From Phycisphaerales bacterium (GTDB taxonomy: Bacteria > Planctomycetota > Phycisphaerae > UBA1845 > Fen-1342): DNA of 64,000 nucleotides. The stretch is from the NCBI GenBank assembly GCA_022839625.1, contig JALHJL010000003.1, forward strand, positions 62,001 to 126,000, written 5' to 3'. The translations under genes were made by a program, and so were the position numbers. This document shows, piece after piece, positions 42,601 to 51,154 of this stretch. The notes beneath the pieces are model-generated. The model saw nothing but the letters and a program-made list of their open reading frames with translations, made no database searches and was not told the origin of the DNA. The stretch's first letter is position 1; every line of letters starts with the position of its first letter.

Positions 42601-43718
42601 GAGCGCACAGTCTGCCCACGCGGCGCGAAGAAATCCACATGGGGGAGCAGCTCGGCCGCATGGTGAAACACGATCTCATTGAAACCGAGGGCCCGGCACG
42701 CCAGCGCCGCGCGCTGCGGCCACGAGGCCACCGCCCGGATTCGCCCATATCCACTGCCCAGGTCGCGGCGGAGGCGGTGCAGCAACGGCGGCACCGGGAA
42801 ATCCGACCCGAACAGCAGCTTGCGGTGCAGCTCCGGCCGCCGCAGGAGCCGCCGGAGGTAGGCGGTCTTCGCCCACGTCGTGAGGGCCGCGAGGTCCGCG
42901 TACAGCGGGGCGTCGGCAAACTCGCCCGCGAGCGCCTCAAGCAGAATCCGATGGGATTCGCGGTCGCCGAAGGGCGAGACCGGCGTCGCCGCGTGCGGCA
43001 CAATGACGCAGGGCATGCGGTCTTCGCGGCGCAACTGGCGGAGCGTCTCCAGCAGTGTCCTGACCGGCCGATAGGCTGGCCGCTGGGTCGCCAGCGTGAA
43101 CTCGTCGCCGCAGTGCACCAGCACGGGCAACCCCAACTCCGCGCACTTGCGCAGCACGGCGACCGTCCGCGCATCGGCCAGGTTGATGTTCTGGTGCAAC
43201 GGGAGCCACTTGAGCAGGCACGCCCCGGCGGCGAAGACTTCCTCCACACATGCGACGGCGTCGGTCCGATAAGGATGCACGGAAGCACCAAACAGGAACC
43301 GGCGCGGGTGCCGCCGGCACAAGTCCCGCACCAGGCTGTTGGACACGTACATGTCGCTGCCCAGCTCGCCCGCCCTGAGCGGCAGGGGCACGCCGCGGCC
43401 GTCGTCGCCGTGCACCGCGTCGAACGCCAGGATGACGAATCGCTCGATCGGCCCGGCCGCGTGCAGATGCCGCTCATACTCGGCGGCCAGCCGCCGATCG
43501 ACGTCTTCGGCCGCTCGCGGGAACCGCAGGCACCAGCGCGCCGCGCGCCAGCTCCAGCGCTTCAGCGCCCGCTGCGACACGCAAGAGTCGAAATCCGTCG
43601 GCCACGGCCGGCGGCCAGGGGTCGCCGCGCTCGGTGAGCGCGGCTCGAAGCTGAACCGATCGGAGGCCGCGACCGGGCGCCGGGTGAACACGTAGTGACA
43701 GTGAACGTCAAGGATCAT
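42597..43718 (-). CDS. Amidohydrolase family protein (metal-dependent TIM barrel)
   Basis: A 373-residue protein that starts MILDVHCHYVFTRRP, where HCH is the first metal-ligand pair. It continues with LPVLVHCGDEFTL and ends near KLLFGSDFPVPPLLHRL, where the Asp completes the site of amidohydrolase_2-type enzymes. Decarboxylase or hydrolase activity is possible; the substrate is unknown. The ATG at 43718 overlaps the preceding gene by 11 bp. The longer frame to 43994 lies inside that gene and is ignored. Confidence 0.82.
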   Translation of the reverse strand: MILDVHCHYVFTRRPVAASDRFSFEPRSPSAATPGRRPWPTDFDSCVSQRALKRWSWRAARWCLRFPRAAEDVDRRLAAEYERHLHAAGPIERFVILAFDAVHGDDGRGVPLPLRAGELGSDMYVSNSLVRDLCRRHPRRFLFGASVHPYRTDAVACVEEVFAAGACLLKWLPLHQNINLADARTVAVLRKCAELGLPVLVHCGDEFTLATQRPAYRPVRTLLETLRQLRREDRMPCVIVPHAATPVSPFGDRESHRILLEALAGEFADAPLYADLAALTTWAKTAYLRRLLRRPELHRKLLFGSDFPVPPLLHRLRRDLGSGYGRIRAVASWPQRAALACRALGFNEIVFHHAAELLPHVDFFAPRGQTVRS

Positions 43719-44520
43719 CGGTAGATCGCCCGCCGCCCGCCCAGCGGTCAAGGTCCTCCGCCAGGTTGACCGGCGCTTCGCGGCTGGCCTGTAACGTGCG
43801 GTAATCGTGGCGGCGCGGGGCGGCGGAGCGCCGCAACAGGAGCACCGCCACCACCAGTCCGGCCGCGATCGCCCCCGCCGGCCACCGCCAGTCCCATTCG
43901 CCGGCGGGCGCACTGCGCGGCACGTGCCGCGCGACGATCGTCGGCCCCGCACCGACCAGCAGGGCCGCGTGCTGCACGCGCTTCGAGGCCCCATAGTACG
44001 AGCGGACCATGACGAAGTACCCGGTCACGGTCAGCTCGGCGTTCAGCGGGATGTCGGCGGCACTCCCGGTGAGAATGAGGGTGCAGGCGACCGGCTGGTC
44101 CGCGCGAGACAACTCGAGCTGCCAGAGCGGGCCGAGCTCGCGGCGGCTTTCCAGCACGTACGGTGCCTTATTGCGGCCGACCACGCCCGTAATCGTCACG
44201 GGCCGCCCGCGAAAGTCGTTCGGCCGCGCCAGCAGGTCCTGCCAATCTTCGACCTCGATCGGGGCCTGCGCCGACCCGGGCGCGCGCAGGCTGCGCTTGA
44301 CGTGTTCAAACACCGCGTAGAAGCCCGGCTGGTCGAAATCGAACGAGAAGTCCCGCACCTCGGCCAGCGCCGCCCGCACGTCGTCCGGTAACTCCCACAC
44401 GCCGGCTTGCGACGCGGCAACATCCAACGTCTGGCTTGCCGCCGGAAACGCCCACAGGCCGGCCAGGAACAGGAGCGGGAGCCCGCCGCGGCGAATCAGT
44501 AGTCCCCGTCGGCATCCCAT
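43708..44520 (-). CDS. Exported/membrane protein of unknown function
   Basis: A 270-residue protein with an N-terminal signal peptide (LIRRGGLPLLFLAGLWAFPA), a periplasmic beta-rich region (RGRPVTITGVVGRNKAPYVL, then CTLILTGSAADIPLNAELTV and TGYFVMVRSYYG) that looks like an OB-type domain, and a C-terminal transmembrane helix (WPAGAIAAGLVVAVLLLRR) with a short cytoplasmic tail. No family is recognised with certainty. The start at 44520 overlaps the lipoprotein gene by 25 bp. Confidence 0.75.
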   Translation of the reverse strand: MGCRRGLLIRRGGLPLLFLAGLWAFPAASQTLDVAASQAGVWELPDDVRAALAEVRDFSFDFDQPGFYAVFEHVKRSLRAPGSAQAPIEVEDWQDLLARPNDFRGRPVTITGVVGRNKAPYVLESRRELGPLWQLELSRADQPVACTLILTGSAADIPLNAELTVTGYFVMVRSYYGASKRVQHAALLVGAGPTIVARHVPRSAPAGEWDWRWPAGAIAAGLVVAVLLLRRSAAPRRHDYRTLQASREAPVNLAEDLDRWAGGGRSTDDP

Positions 44521-45095
44521 GGGTAACTCGGGGCCGAGGTCGCCGGCTCGGCGGCGGGCCCGGCTTCTTCCGTCAGCGGTTGTTGCTCGGACGGCGCCGG
44601 GGCCATCCGCAGCTCCCCCTCTTCCTCGAACACCAGGATGGCCACCCGGCTGTTGTCGCCGCGGCGCAACGCGACCTTGCGGTTGGGAAGGAACTCCACC
44701 TCGCTGATCACCCGGTAGGCCGGCTGCGGCACTTGCTCCAATTCCACTTCTTCGATCGACTCGATCCTCAGCGTGCGCAGCGAGTTCAGGATCGTCTCGA
44801 ACCGCGCCCGGCTCTCGGGATCGGCCTGCCGCGACACCAGGCGGCGGTACCCGGCATAATCGCCGACGAGCGAGGTCTCCATGAACCGCCGCAAGAACCC
44901 GACCACGCGCGGGTGTGCGTCCTCCAGCCCGGGCGCGAAGGAGTAGTCCGGCTTCGGCGTAAGCGGCTCGACCTGGTCCTGCGTGCCCGCGGCGGCCGAC
45001 CGCGCCGCCGGATTCTCGCGCTCGCAGCCGCTGCCGGCACATAGCAGCGTGGCTGCCAGCCAGCCGAGCACAAGCAGCTCCCAGGTTCGCCGCAT
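44496..45095 (-). CDS. Lipoprotein of unknown function
   Basis: A 199-residue lipoprotein. The leader LLVLGWLAATLLCAGSGC ends in a lipobox Cys. The mature part has an NTF2/DUF-like feel (FLRRFMETSLVGDYAGYRRL, then VLRTL-type helices and beta strands such as YRVISEVEFLPNRKVALR) and an acidic tail. GGAG precedes the ATG at 45095. It heads the five-gene minus-strand run to purB and overlaps the next gene, so the two envelope proteins are probably made together. Confidence 0.78.
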   Translation of the reverse strand: MRRTWELLVLGWLAATLLCAGSGCERENPAARSAAAGTQDQVEPLTPKPDYSFAPGLEDAHPRVVGFLRRFMETSLVGDYAGYRRLVSRQADPESRARFETILNSLRTLRIESIEEVELEQVPQPAYRVISEVEFLPNRKVALRRGDNSRVAILVFEEEGELRMAPAPSEQQPLTEEAGPAAEPATSAPSYPWDADGDY

Positions 45096-45245
45096 CACAG
45101 TACACTCCGTGCCGTTACGTACCGTGCAGATACTACCGCGGGGGCCGCGCGCTGGCTATCGGCCCGCAGCTCGTTTGCATTCCACCCGCCAGCCACTATC
45201 ATGCGTGCCGAACGAACCCTGCGGCTCAGTCCGGGCTGCCGACGC

Positions 45246-45995
45246 ATGGACGTAGTCGCGATCATTCCGGCCCGCTACGCCTCGACCCGCTTCCCGGGGA
45301 AGCCCCTCGCGCGGCAAACCGGCAAGTACCTGATCCAGCACGTTTACGAACGGGTCACAGCCGCCCGGGCTGTCCAGCGCTGCATCGTTGCCACCGACGA
45401 CGACCGAATCGTCGCCGCGGTGCGCGAGTTCGGCGGCGAGGCCGTTCTGACCCGTCCAGACCACCCCAGCGGCACGGACCGAATCGCCGAGGTCGTCCGG
45501 GGCCGGCCGGGCCGGCCGGAGGACATCATCCTCAACGTCCAGGGCGACGAGCCGGAGATCGAGCCGGCGTACCTGGACCGGCTGGTGGAGCGGTTGGAGC
45601 GGGAGGCGGCCGACTGCCCGATGGCCACCTTGGCGTGCCCGTTCCCGGCGGATGCCGACCCGCATGACCCGAATTGTGTGAAAGTAGTCCTGAATTCCGC
45701 CGGCCGGGCGCTGTATTTTTCGCGATCCCTGATACCATATCCACGAGACGGCGGAGGGGGCGGCGCTCCGCACAGGTGCCACTTGCACCTCGGAGTGTAC
45801 GCATACCGCCGGGTGTTCCTGCTGGAGCTCGCCGCCTGGAAACCGGGCGTGCTGGAGCAGATCGAGAAACTCGAGCAGCTACGCGTGCTGGAACGCGGCA
45901 TCGCGCTAGCCGTCGAGATCGTTGCGGACGCGTGTGTCGGCGTGGATACGCCGGACGATTACGAGCGCTTCGTGGCGCGGTGCCGTAGGTCTTGA
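45246..45995 (+). CDS. kdsB: 3-deoxy-manno-octulosonate cytidylyltransferase
   Basis: A 249-residue enzyme that activates Kdo with CTP to CMP-Kdo for the LPS inner core. The N-terminus MDVVAIIPARYASTRFPGKP is the family signature; QRCIVATDDDRIVAAV, RPDHPSGTDRIAEVV and ILNVQGDEPEIEP hold the nucleotide and metal-binding residues. The stop is directly followed by the pyrG start with no gap, so CMP-Kdo synthesis is coupled to CTP supply. Confidence 0.94.
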   Translation: MDVVAIIPARYASTRFPGKPLARQTGKYLIQHVYERVTAARAVQRCIVATDDDRIVAAVREFGGEAVLTRPDHPSGTDRIAEVVRGRPGRPEDIILNVQGDEPEIEPAYLDRLVERLEREAADCPMATLACPFPADADPHDPNCVKVVLNSAGRALYFSRSLIPYPRDGGGGGAPHRCHLHLGVYAYRRVFLLELAAWKPGVLEQIEKLEQLRVLERGIALAVEIVADACVGVDTPDDYERFVARCRRS

Positions 45996-47813
45996 ATGAT
46001 GGACGCCGACTGGCTCTTCAACTCGATCCGCGATCAGTCCGGCGACACGGAGTTCTATCTGCCGCTGCCGGCGGGGTACAAGCCGGGCACGACGAAGTTC
46101 GTGGTGGTGTTCGGAACGGTCATGAGCGGGTTGGGCAAGGGGATCTTCAGTTCTTCGCTGGCCAAGTGTGTTCAGGACCGCGGACTGCGCGTCGCCCCGA
46201 TCAAGCTCGAAGGCTACCTCAATATCGACTCGGGCACACTGAATCCGTTTCGCCACGGGGAAGTCTTCGTTCTGGATGACGGCACTGAGTGCGATATGGA
46301 CCTCGGCACCTATGAGCGCGCCCTGGACCAGGACCTCAGCCGGCTTAACTTCGCCACCAGCGGCCAGATCTACCGCCGCGTGCTCGAACGCGAGCGGACC
46401 GGGGCCTACCTGGGCCGGGACGTCCAGATGATCCCGCACGTCACCGGCGAGGTGAAGAACCGGCTGCGCGAGCTGGCGGTCGCCACGCAGGCGGACGTCG
46501 TGTTCGTCGAGATCGGGGGGACGGTCGGCGACGTCGAGAACGCCCACTACATCGAGGCCGTCCGGCAGTTGGCCTTCGAAGAAGGGCAGCGCAGCGTCTG
46601 CTTCGTCGCGCTCACGTATGTGCTGGAACCCCCCATCCTCGGCGAGCAGAAGAGCAAGGCGGCCCAGCTCGGCATCCGCCGCCTGCTCGAATGCGGGGTG
46701 CAGCCGCACATCATCGCCTGCCGGGCGCATGGGCCGGTGACGCGCAAAGTGCGGGAGAAGATCGCGCTGTTCTCGAACGTGCCGCCGGAGCGCGTCTTCA
46801 GCATGCACGACTGCGAGAGCGTGTACCTGATCCCGGAGCTGCTGCGCGGCGCGGGCTACGACAAGGCGGTGATGGAGTGGCTGGAGCTCCAGCCGCGGGC
46901 CACCGAGGAGGAGGAACGCGCCGCCCGCGAGGCCTGGACCCAGTACCTCGTCCGCCTGCGAAACGCCACGCGCGAAGTGACGATCGGCATCACCGGCAAG
47001 TACACCGCCGTACGCGACGCGTACGCCAGCATCCTCAAGGCCCTGGAACACGCCGGCGTATACCTCGGCTGCAAGGTCCAGACGCGCTGGGTGGATACCT
47101 CCGAGCTGACCGACGAGACGGCCGCCGCGGCGGTGCAAGACCTGCACGGCATCATCGTGCCGGGCGCGTTCGGGACCCGCGGCGCCGAAGGCAAGATCGC
47201 CTGCCTGAAGCACGCCCGGCGAAGCGGCTTGCCGTGCCTGGGAATCTGCTACGGCTTCCAGATGGCGGTAATCGAATTCGCCCGCAACGTCTGCGGCATG
47301 GAGGACGCGAACTCCACCGAAATCGAGAACGAGTGCCGCTACCCGGTGATCAATCTCCTGCCCGAGCAGAAGGAAATCGAGGGGCTGGGCGGCACCATGC
47401 GCCTCGGCGGACACGACATCGTGGTGAAGCCGGGCACGCTGGCGGCATGCATGTTCGGATCACGGGCCCGGCTGCGCTTCCGCCACCGCTACGAGGTCGA
47501 TCCGCGCTACATCCCGCAGCTCGAGGCCGGGGGGATGGTCTTCTCCGGCAAGTCGCCGCGGGCCGAAATCATGAATGTCCTCGAGTTGCGGCCGGACCTG
47601 CACCCCTACTACGTGGGCACTCAGGCCCACCCCGAGCTCACCAGCCGGCCGCTCTCGCCGCAACCGTTCTTCGTCGGGCTGGTGCACGCCGCCCTGCGCC
47701 GGGCCTGCCCCGACTACGCTGAGCCGCTTGTCTATCCGCACGAGGCCGCGGACCCGTCGGACGAAGAGCGCCCGGCGCCGCAGCCCCGCTCGCACCGCGT
47801 CGAGCAGGTCTGA
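45996..47813 (+). CDS. pyrG: CTP synthase (divergent form)
   Basis: A 605-residue glutamine-dependent enzyme making CTP from UTP. The synthetase domain has VFGTVMSGLGKGIFSSSLAK (P-loop; Lys conserved), PIKLEGYLNIDSGTLNP, CDMDLGTYER and FVEIGGTVGD. The glutaminase domain has CLGICYGFQM with Cys418 and QAHPELTSRP with the His-x-Glu pair. It differs from the usual sequence: GGVVSSLGKG is GTVMSGLGKG, and KLDPYIN is KLEGYLN. It is also about 60 residues longer, with a 30-residue N-terminal extension and an acidic/basic C-terminal tail. The essential catalytic residues remain. It abuts kdsB, the classical order of the two genes. Confidence 0.92.
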   Translation: MMDADWLFNSIRDQSGDTEFYLPLPAGYKPGTTKFVVVFGTVMSGLGKGIFSSSLAKCVQDRGLRVAPIKLEGYLNIDSGTLNPFRHGEVFVLDDGTECDMDLGTYERALDQDLSRLNFATSGQIYRRVLERERTGAYLGRDVQMIPHVTGEVKNRLRELAVATQADVVFVEIGGTVGDVENAHYIEAVRQLAFEEGQRSVCFVALTYVLEPPILGEQKSKAAQLGIRRLLECGVQPHIIACRAHGPVTRKVREKIALFSNVPPERVFSMHDCESVYLIPELLRGAGYDKAVMEWLELQPRATEEEERAAREAWTQYLVRLRNATREVTIGITGKYTAVRDAYASILKALEHAGVYLGCKVQTRWVDTSELTDETAAAAVQDLHGIIVPGAFGTRGAEGKIACLKHARRSGLPCLGICYGFQMAVIEFARNVCGMEDANSTEIENECRYPVINLLPEQKEIEGLGGTMRLGGHDIVVKPGTLAACMFGSRARLRFRHRYEVDPRYIPQLEAGGMVFSGKSPRAEIMNVLELRPDLHPYYVGTQAHPELTSRPLSPQPFFVGLVHAALRRACPDYAEPLVYPHEAADPSDEERPAPQPRSHRVEQV

Positions 47814-47897
47814 TTCACTCCACGCCGATGGCGCACCAAGCCCCGGGCGGCGCATTCGCCCGGATCGGGGCACACGTTCAGCACGCACCCATAGCAG

Positions 47898-47989
47898 TCC
47901 GTTGAAAAAGGGTACAGGCATCGCGAGAAGACCATGCAGCGCCCGCGCGCAGGTCCGCTGGCGCGGAGCCAGTCCCCTTCTTCAACGGA
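47898..47989 (+). mobile_element. MITE-like element with 22-bp terminal inverted repeats
   Basis: The left end (47898-47919) and right end (47968-47989) are inverted repeats matching at 19 of 22 bases, starting TCCGTTGAA. The 48-bp interior is GC-rich and non-coding. It lies in the 189-bp gap between pyrG and the first metalloprotease. No transposase is nearby, so a MITE or a large palindromic repeat is the best description. The whole could also fold into one long hairpin and act as a bidirectional terminator. Confidence 0.65.
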
Positions 47990-48002
47990 CACGTAGGCCG
48001 CG

Positions 48003-50954
48003 TCACGGACCGCTCAGCAGCGCGATGAACGGGTTGATGTCGGCGAAGTTGACGCTGCCATCGTCGTTGATGTCGCCATTGTAGTCCGGGCAGCCCGGAT
48101 ACGCGGCCGCGTAGGCCCCCGGGTCGGCCAGGCGTAACACGAACGGATTGATGTCGCCGAAGTTGACGCTCGCGTCGCAGTTGAGATCGCCCTTCAGGCC
48201 GGCAACCGTGGTGGCCAGCGAAGCGGCCGGGCCGAACGCGGTCTCCACGCCCTGCTGATTCCGGGCCTTGACCGTGAACGTGTAGGTCGTCGAGCCGTTC
48301 AGGCCGGTGACGAGGATGTCGTTCCACTGGCTGTCCGTCTGCCAGACCGCGGTTGCGCTGGGCTGTCCGCCGGCGTTGACGTACATGCCGTCCCACACCG
48401 GATGCGACGGGTTCGTCGCCGCGCAGCGGATCGCGAAAACGGTGTGGCTCGGGTTGCCGTTCGGGTTCACGTCCAGGTTCATCGTGCTGCTGGTGGCGTT
48501 GCTCAGCGTCGGCGCCGCCGGCACGTTCGCCCAGGTGGTCGCGCTGGCGTTGGCCGAGAAGTTGCCCACGTTGGGCGGCGAAACGCTGTCGCGGGCGCGC
48601 ACGCGATAGGTGTACATCACGTCCGGCGACAGTCCGCTGTCCACGTACTGCGTCGACGTCTGCCAACTGCTGCTGTTGCCGCCGGCACCGCCCGAAACGA
48701 ATTCGAACTCATACTGCACGGGCGGCGTCGCGTCGCTGGCCGTCGTCGCGGTCATGCTGATCGCCGAAGCGCTGACCGGGGCCGGCGGGACGGCGAACGT
48801 CATCGGGTTCGGCGTGGGCGGCGTGGTGTCCGAAGGCGCACACGCGGGGCCGGACTCGAAGTACAGCACATAGGCACCGGTGTCACCGCTCTTGCCCGAC
48901 ACGCGGATGTAGTACGTCGTTCCACCGGTGACCGACACGGTCAGCGAAGACTGGCTGGTCGGCAGCCAGCCGCAGTCGCCGAACCAGCCCGTGTCGTCGG
49001 CACAGCCGATCTGGTTGCCACTGGTTCCTGGGCACCCGGTGTGGACGGACAGAACCGTGTCGTAGTTGGAGTCGCACGTTTCGAGGTGGGCCGAGCCGCT
49101 GGACACCGGGGTGTACTTGAACCACACGTCCGGGCTCGTGGTGCTGCTTCCACAACTCGCCGAACCGTCATTGGTCGCGGACGCCGTGCTGCCTGTGTAG
49201 GTGTTGCCCGGACAGGCGATGATCGCGTTGCCGCAGTCGTCGTTCGCCGGGGGCGGGCCAGGAATCATGTTGTGCGCCAAGAAGCCGGCGGTGATGTGAT
49301 CGGCATGCGCACCGCCGTAGTAGGTGTTGTCGAGCGCCAGGAACGTCGTGCCGATGGCGGGCGTGATCGAGCCGCCCGAGCCGTGCAGCGGCACGCTGTT
49401 GATCATGAGCTTGGACAAGACCTCCAGGTAGTTGAGGTGGCCGCCGCCCAGCAGCTCGTTCCGCGTGCTCCAGATGCACCCGGACAGAAGCTGGGCACAC
49501 GTGTGAATGTCGCTCGTGCACGGGTACTGCATGGTGTTGTCCGCGGTCCGGATGCCGCTGTTGCAGTTGTTGTAGTAGAAGCCGTAGCCCAGGATCGGAT
49601 CGTCCGCCAGCAGCACCGCCACGCTGTCGCCCACGCCCTCGCCGTACTGGTCCTGCCCACTGCCGCCGGACTGCACAATGTGGTGTCCGTACTCGTGGTG
49701 GATCACGCTCGAGTACGCCGTGTTGGCATAGCTACCGCTCATGGCGCAGAAGTTGATCGAGCTGTAGTCGTACCATGCGTTGCCCGGGCAGTACCCGCTC
49801 GTGCGCATCACGTACACCGGGAAGAAAGTCTGCGTCGCGATCGTCGGATACGTCGGATGCTGCACCAGCACCCAGTCCCGGACGACGTTCGCCTGCACGT
49901 ATCCGTTCACCTGCGCCCGCACGGCCTCGCTGTTGTTCGCCGCATTGTGCATGAAGTTCGCCGGCCCGGGCGGCGTGACCTCCATCGTCAAGGTCTCTTC
50001 CGCACCGGCCACGTTGTCCACCGTGAAGCGGTAGCCGCTCATGTACGACGTCACCGTTACCGGCGAACTGCCGGCGTTGGGAATCGTGAAGTTGCCCGCG
50101 GCGTCCGCGTATACCTCGGTGCTGCCGATGGCGACCTTGGCCCACGGCATCACCGTCGCGACTTCAGGATTGCACTGCTCGGCCTTGGGGATCGTCGTGG
50201 CCATCCCGCTCACGTTCCCCACCACGTCGGTGAAGAGAATCATGTCCTCCGCGTGCAAGATCGCCCCGCTCGCCGCCTCGCACACGAACCGCCACTTCTT
50301 CGGCTCCGCGCTGGGCGAAACCCCGGCCCCTACAAACGTCAACGCCACCTGCGGCGTCCGCGGCTGTCCGTCGGGGTCCGGCCAGATCACCAGCTCCGAT
50401 GGGCCGAAGTCGATCAGCCCGGGCTCGAACGCCGCCGCGGCCGCGTGCGCGGCCCCCTCACGGACGCGCGCCGCCGCGTCGCGCGGCACCTCGTAGTCGC
50501 CGAGCGCGCGCACCGTGGAGTTTGCCAGTACCAGCGGATGTCCCGGCGCGTTGGCCACCAGCAACCGCAGATCGGCGCCGTACACCGGGAGGCCGCCGCG
50601 GTACTGCCGGTAACAGACCATCGTGGCCTTGTAGGTGTCGCTCTCGGCGTCGTAGAGCAGCGGCAACGTATAACCGAGCTGGAACGTCTCGTCGGGCGTC
50701 GCTGGCAGCAGCTCGTCCGCCGCAACGCCGAAGATCTCGCCGAAAGTCCACACGAAGTTCTCCGCGCTGGCCTCCGGCGTGAGGCCGTAGCCGAACTCCG
50801 TCCCGTACACCTGCACCAGGTCCGGCCCCTCCCGAAGGAAACGGACCTCGGGGAACGCCTGCTGCAACTGCGCGGCCGCCTCCAAACCCGCGCCATCCGC
50901 CAAGACAAGGGAACCGCTCACCAAGACCGCACACAGCGAAATCCACCGACGCAT
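48003..50954 (-). CDS. Secreted M36/M4-like metalloprotease with PPC, FN3-type and dockerin-like domains
   Basis: A 983-residue exported protein. Order: signal peptide; propeptide with FTP-like segments (YGLTPEASAENFVWTFGEIF, YRQYRGGLPVYGADLRLLV); a small carboxypeptidase-regulatory-like beta domain; a catalytic domain with HEYGH (about residue 417), where the two His and a Glu in YGEGVGDSVAVL would hold zinc; a prepeptidase-C-terminal (PPC) domain (about 575-690, VWFKYTPVSSGSAHLETCDS); FN3-like repeats (about 700-900, VQYEFEFVSGG and TYTFTVKARNQ); and the dockerin-like tail with two GDINPFV/ADINPFI motifs. AAAGGAGAA lies upstream of the ATG at 50954. It is the tandem paralogue of the next gene. 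Confidence 0.86.
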   Translation of the reverse strand: MRRWISLCAVLVSGSLVLADGAGLEAAAQLQQAFPEVRFLREGPDLVQVYGTEFGYGLTPEASAENFVWTFGEIFGVAADELLPATPDETFQLGYTLPLLYDAESDTYKATMVCYRQYRGGLPVYGADLRLLVANAPGHPLVLANSTVRALGDYEVPRDAAARVREGAAHAAAAAFEPGLIDFGPSELVIWPDPDGQPRTPQVALTFVGAGVSPSAEPKKWRFVCEAASGAILHAEDMILFTDVVGNVSGMATTIPKAEQCNPEVATVMPWAKVAIGSTEVYADAAGNFTIPNAGSSPVTVTSYMSGYRFTVDNVAGAEETLTMEVTPPGPANFMHNAANNSEAVRAQVNGYVQANVVRDWVLVQHPTYPTIATQTFFPVYVMRTSGYCPGNAWYDYSSINFCAMSGSYANTAYSSVIHHEYGHHIVQSGGSGQDQYGEGVGDSVAVLLADDPILGYGFYYNNCNSGIRTADNTMQYPCTSDIHTCAQLLSGCIWSTRNELLGGGHLNYLEVLSKLMINSVPLHGSGGSITPAIGTTFLALDNTYYGGAHADHITAGFLAHNMIPGPPPANDDCGNAIIACPGNTYTGSTASATNDGSASCGSSTTSPDVWFKYTPVSSGSAHLETCDSNYDTVLSVHTGCPGTSGNQIGCADDTGWFGDCGWLPTSQSSLTVSVTGGTTYYIRVSGKSGDTGAYVLYFESGPACAPSDTTPPTPNPMTFAVPPAPVSASAISMTATTASDATPPVQYEFEFVSGGAGGNSSSWQTSTQYVDSGLSPDVMYTYRVRARDSVSPPNVGNFSANASATTWANVPAAPTLSNATSSTMNLDVNPNGNPSHTVFAIRCAATNPSHPVWDGMYVNAGGQPSATAVWQTDSQWNDILVTGLNGSTTYTFTVKARNQQGVETAFGPAASLATTVAGLKGDLNCDASVNFGDINPFVLRLADPGAYAAAYPGCPDYNGDINDDGSVNFADINPFIALLSGP

Positions 50955-51070
50955 CACCACTTCTCCTTTCGCGAAATGAGTTGGCATGGACTTGTCGCCT
51001 CTCCTGCTCCTCTAGATCAGGTTATCCGTTATGCGCGCGCCAAACAAGCCCCAATTGAGGCGCAACGACA

Positions 51071-51154
51071 CCCGCGCGAGCAAGCGCGCGGTCCAATACG
51101 CGCTCGCTTGCGCTTCGCGTTCTGACGCCCGTAGCCAAATCGCGCGCCGTGATT
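51071..51154 (+). repeat. About 80-bp dispersed repeat, copy 2
   Basis: Partner of 4675-4755. Its right end touches the stop codon of the metalloprotease gene at 51154. It contains an imperfect inverted repeat around AAGCGCGCG...CGCGCTCGCTT. Confidence 0.7.

Noticed and set aside
39961..42666. A 901-codon open frame on the plus strand
   Set aside because: It lies antisense to purB and the trans-sulfuration gene, which have clear family motifs. High GC content makes long antisense frames common; the product is Arg/Gln/Ala-rich with no motifs.
43719..43994. N-terminal extension of the amidohydrolase
   Set aside because: It would lie wholly inside the preceding membrane-protein gene; the ATG at 43718 begins with the conserved MILDVHCHY metal site.
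48402..51125. A 907-codon open frame on the plus strand
   Set aside because: Antisense shadow of the metalloprotease gene; composition is Arg/Val/Gly-rich and no domain is recognisable.
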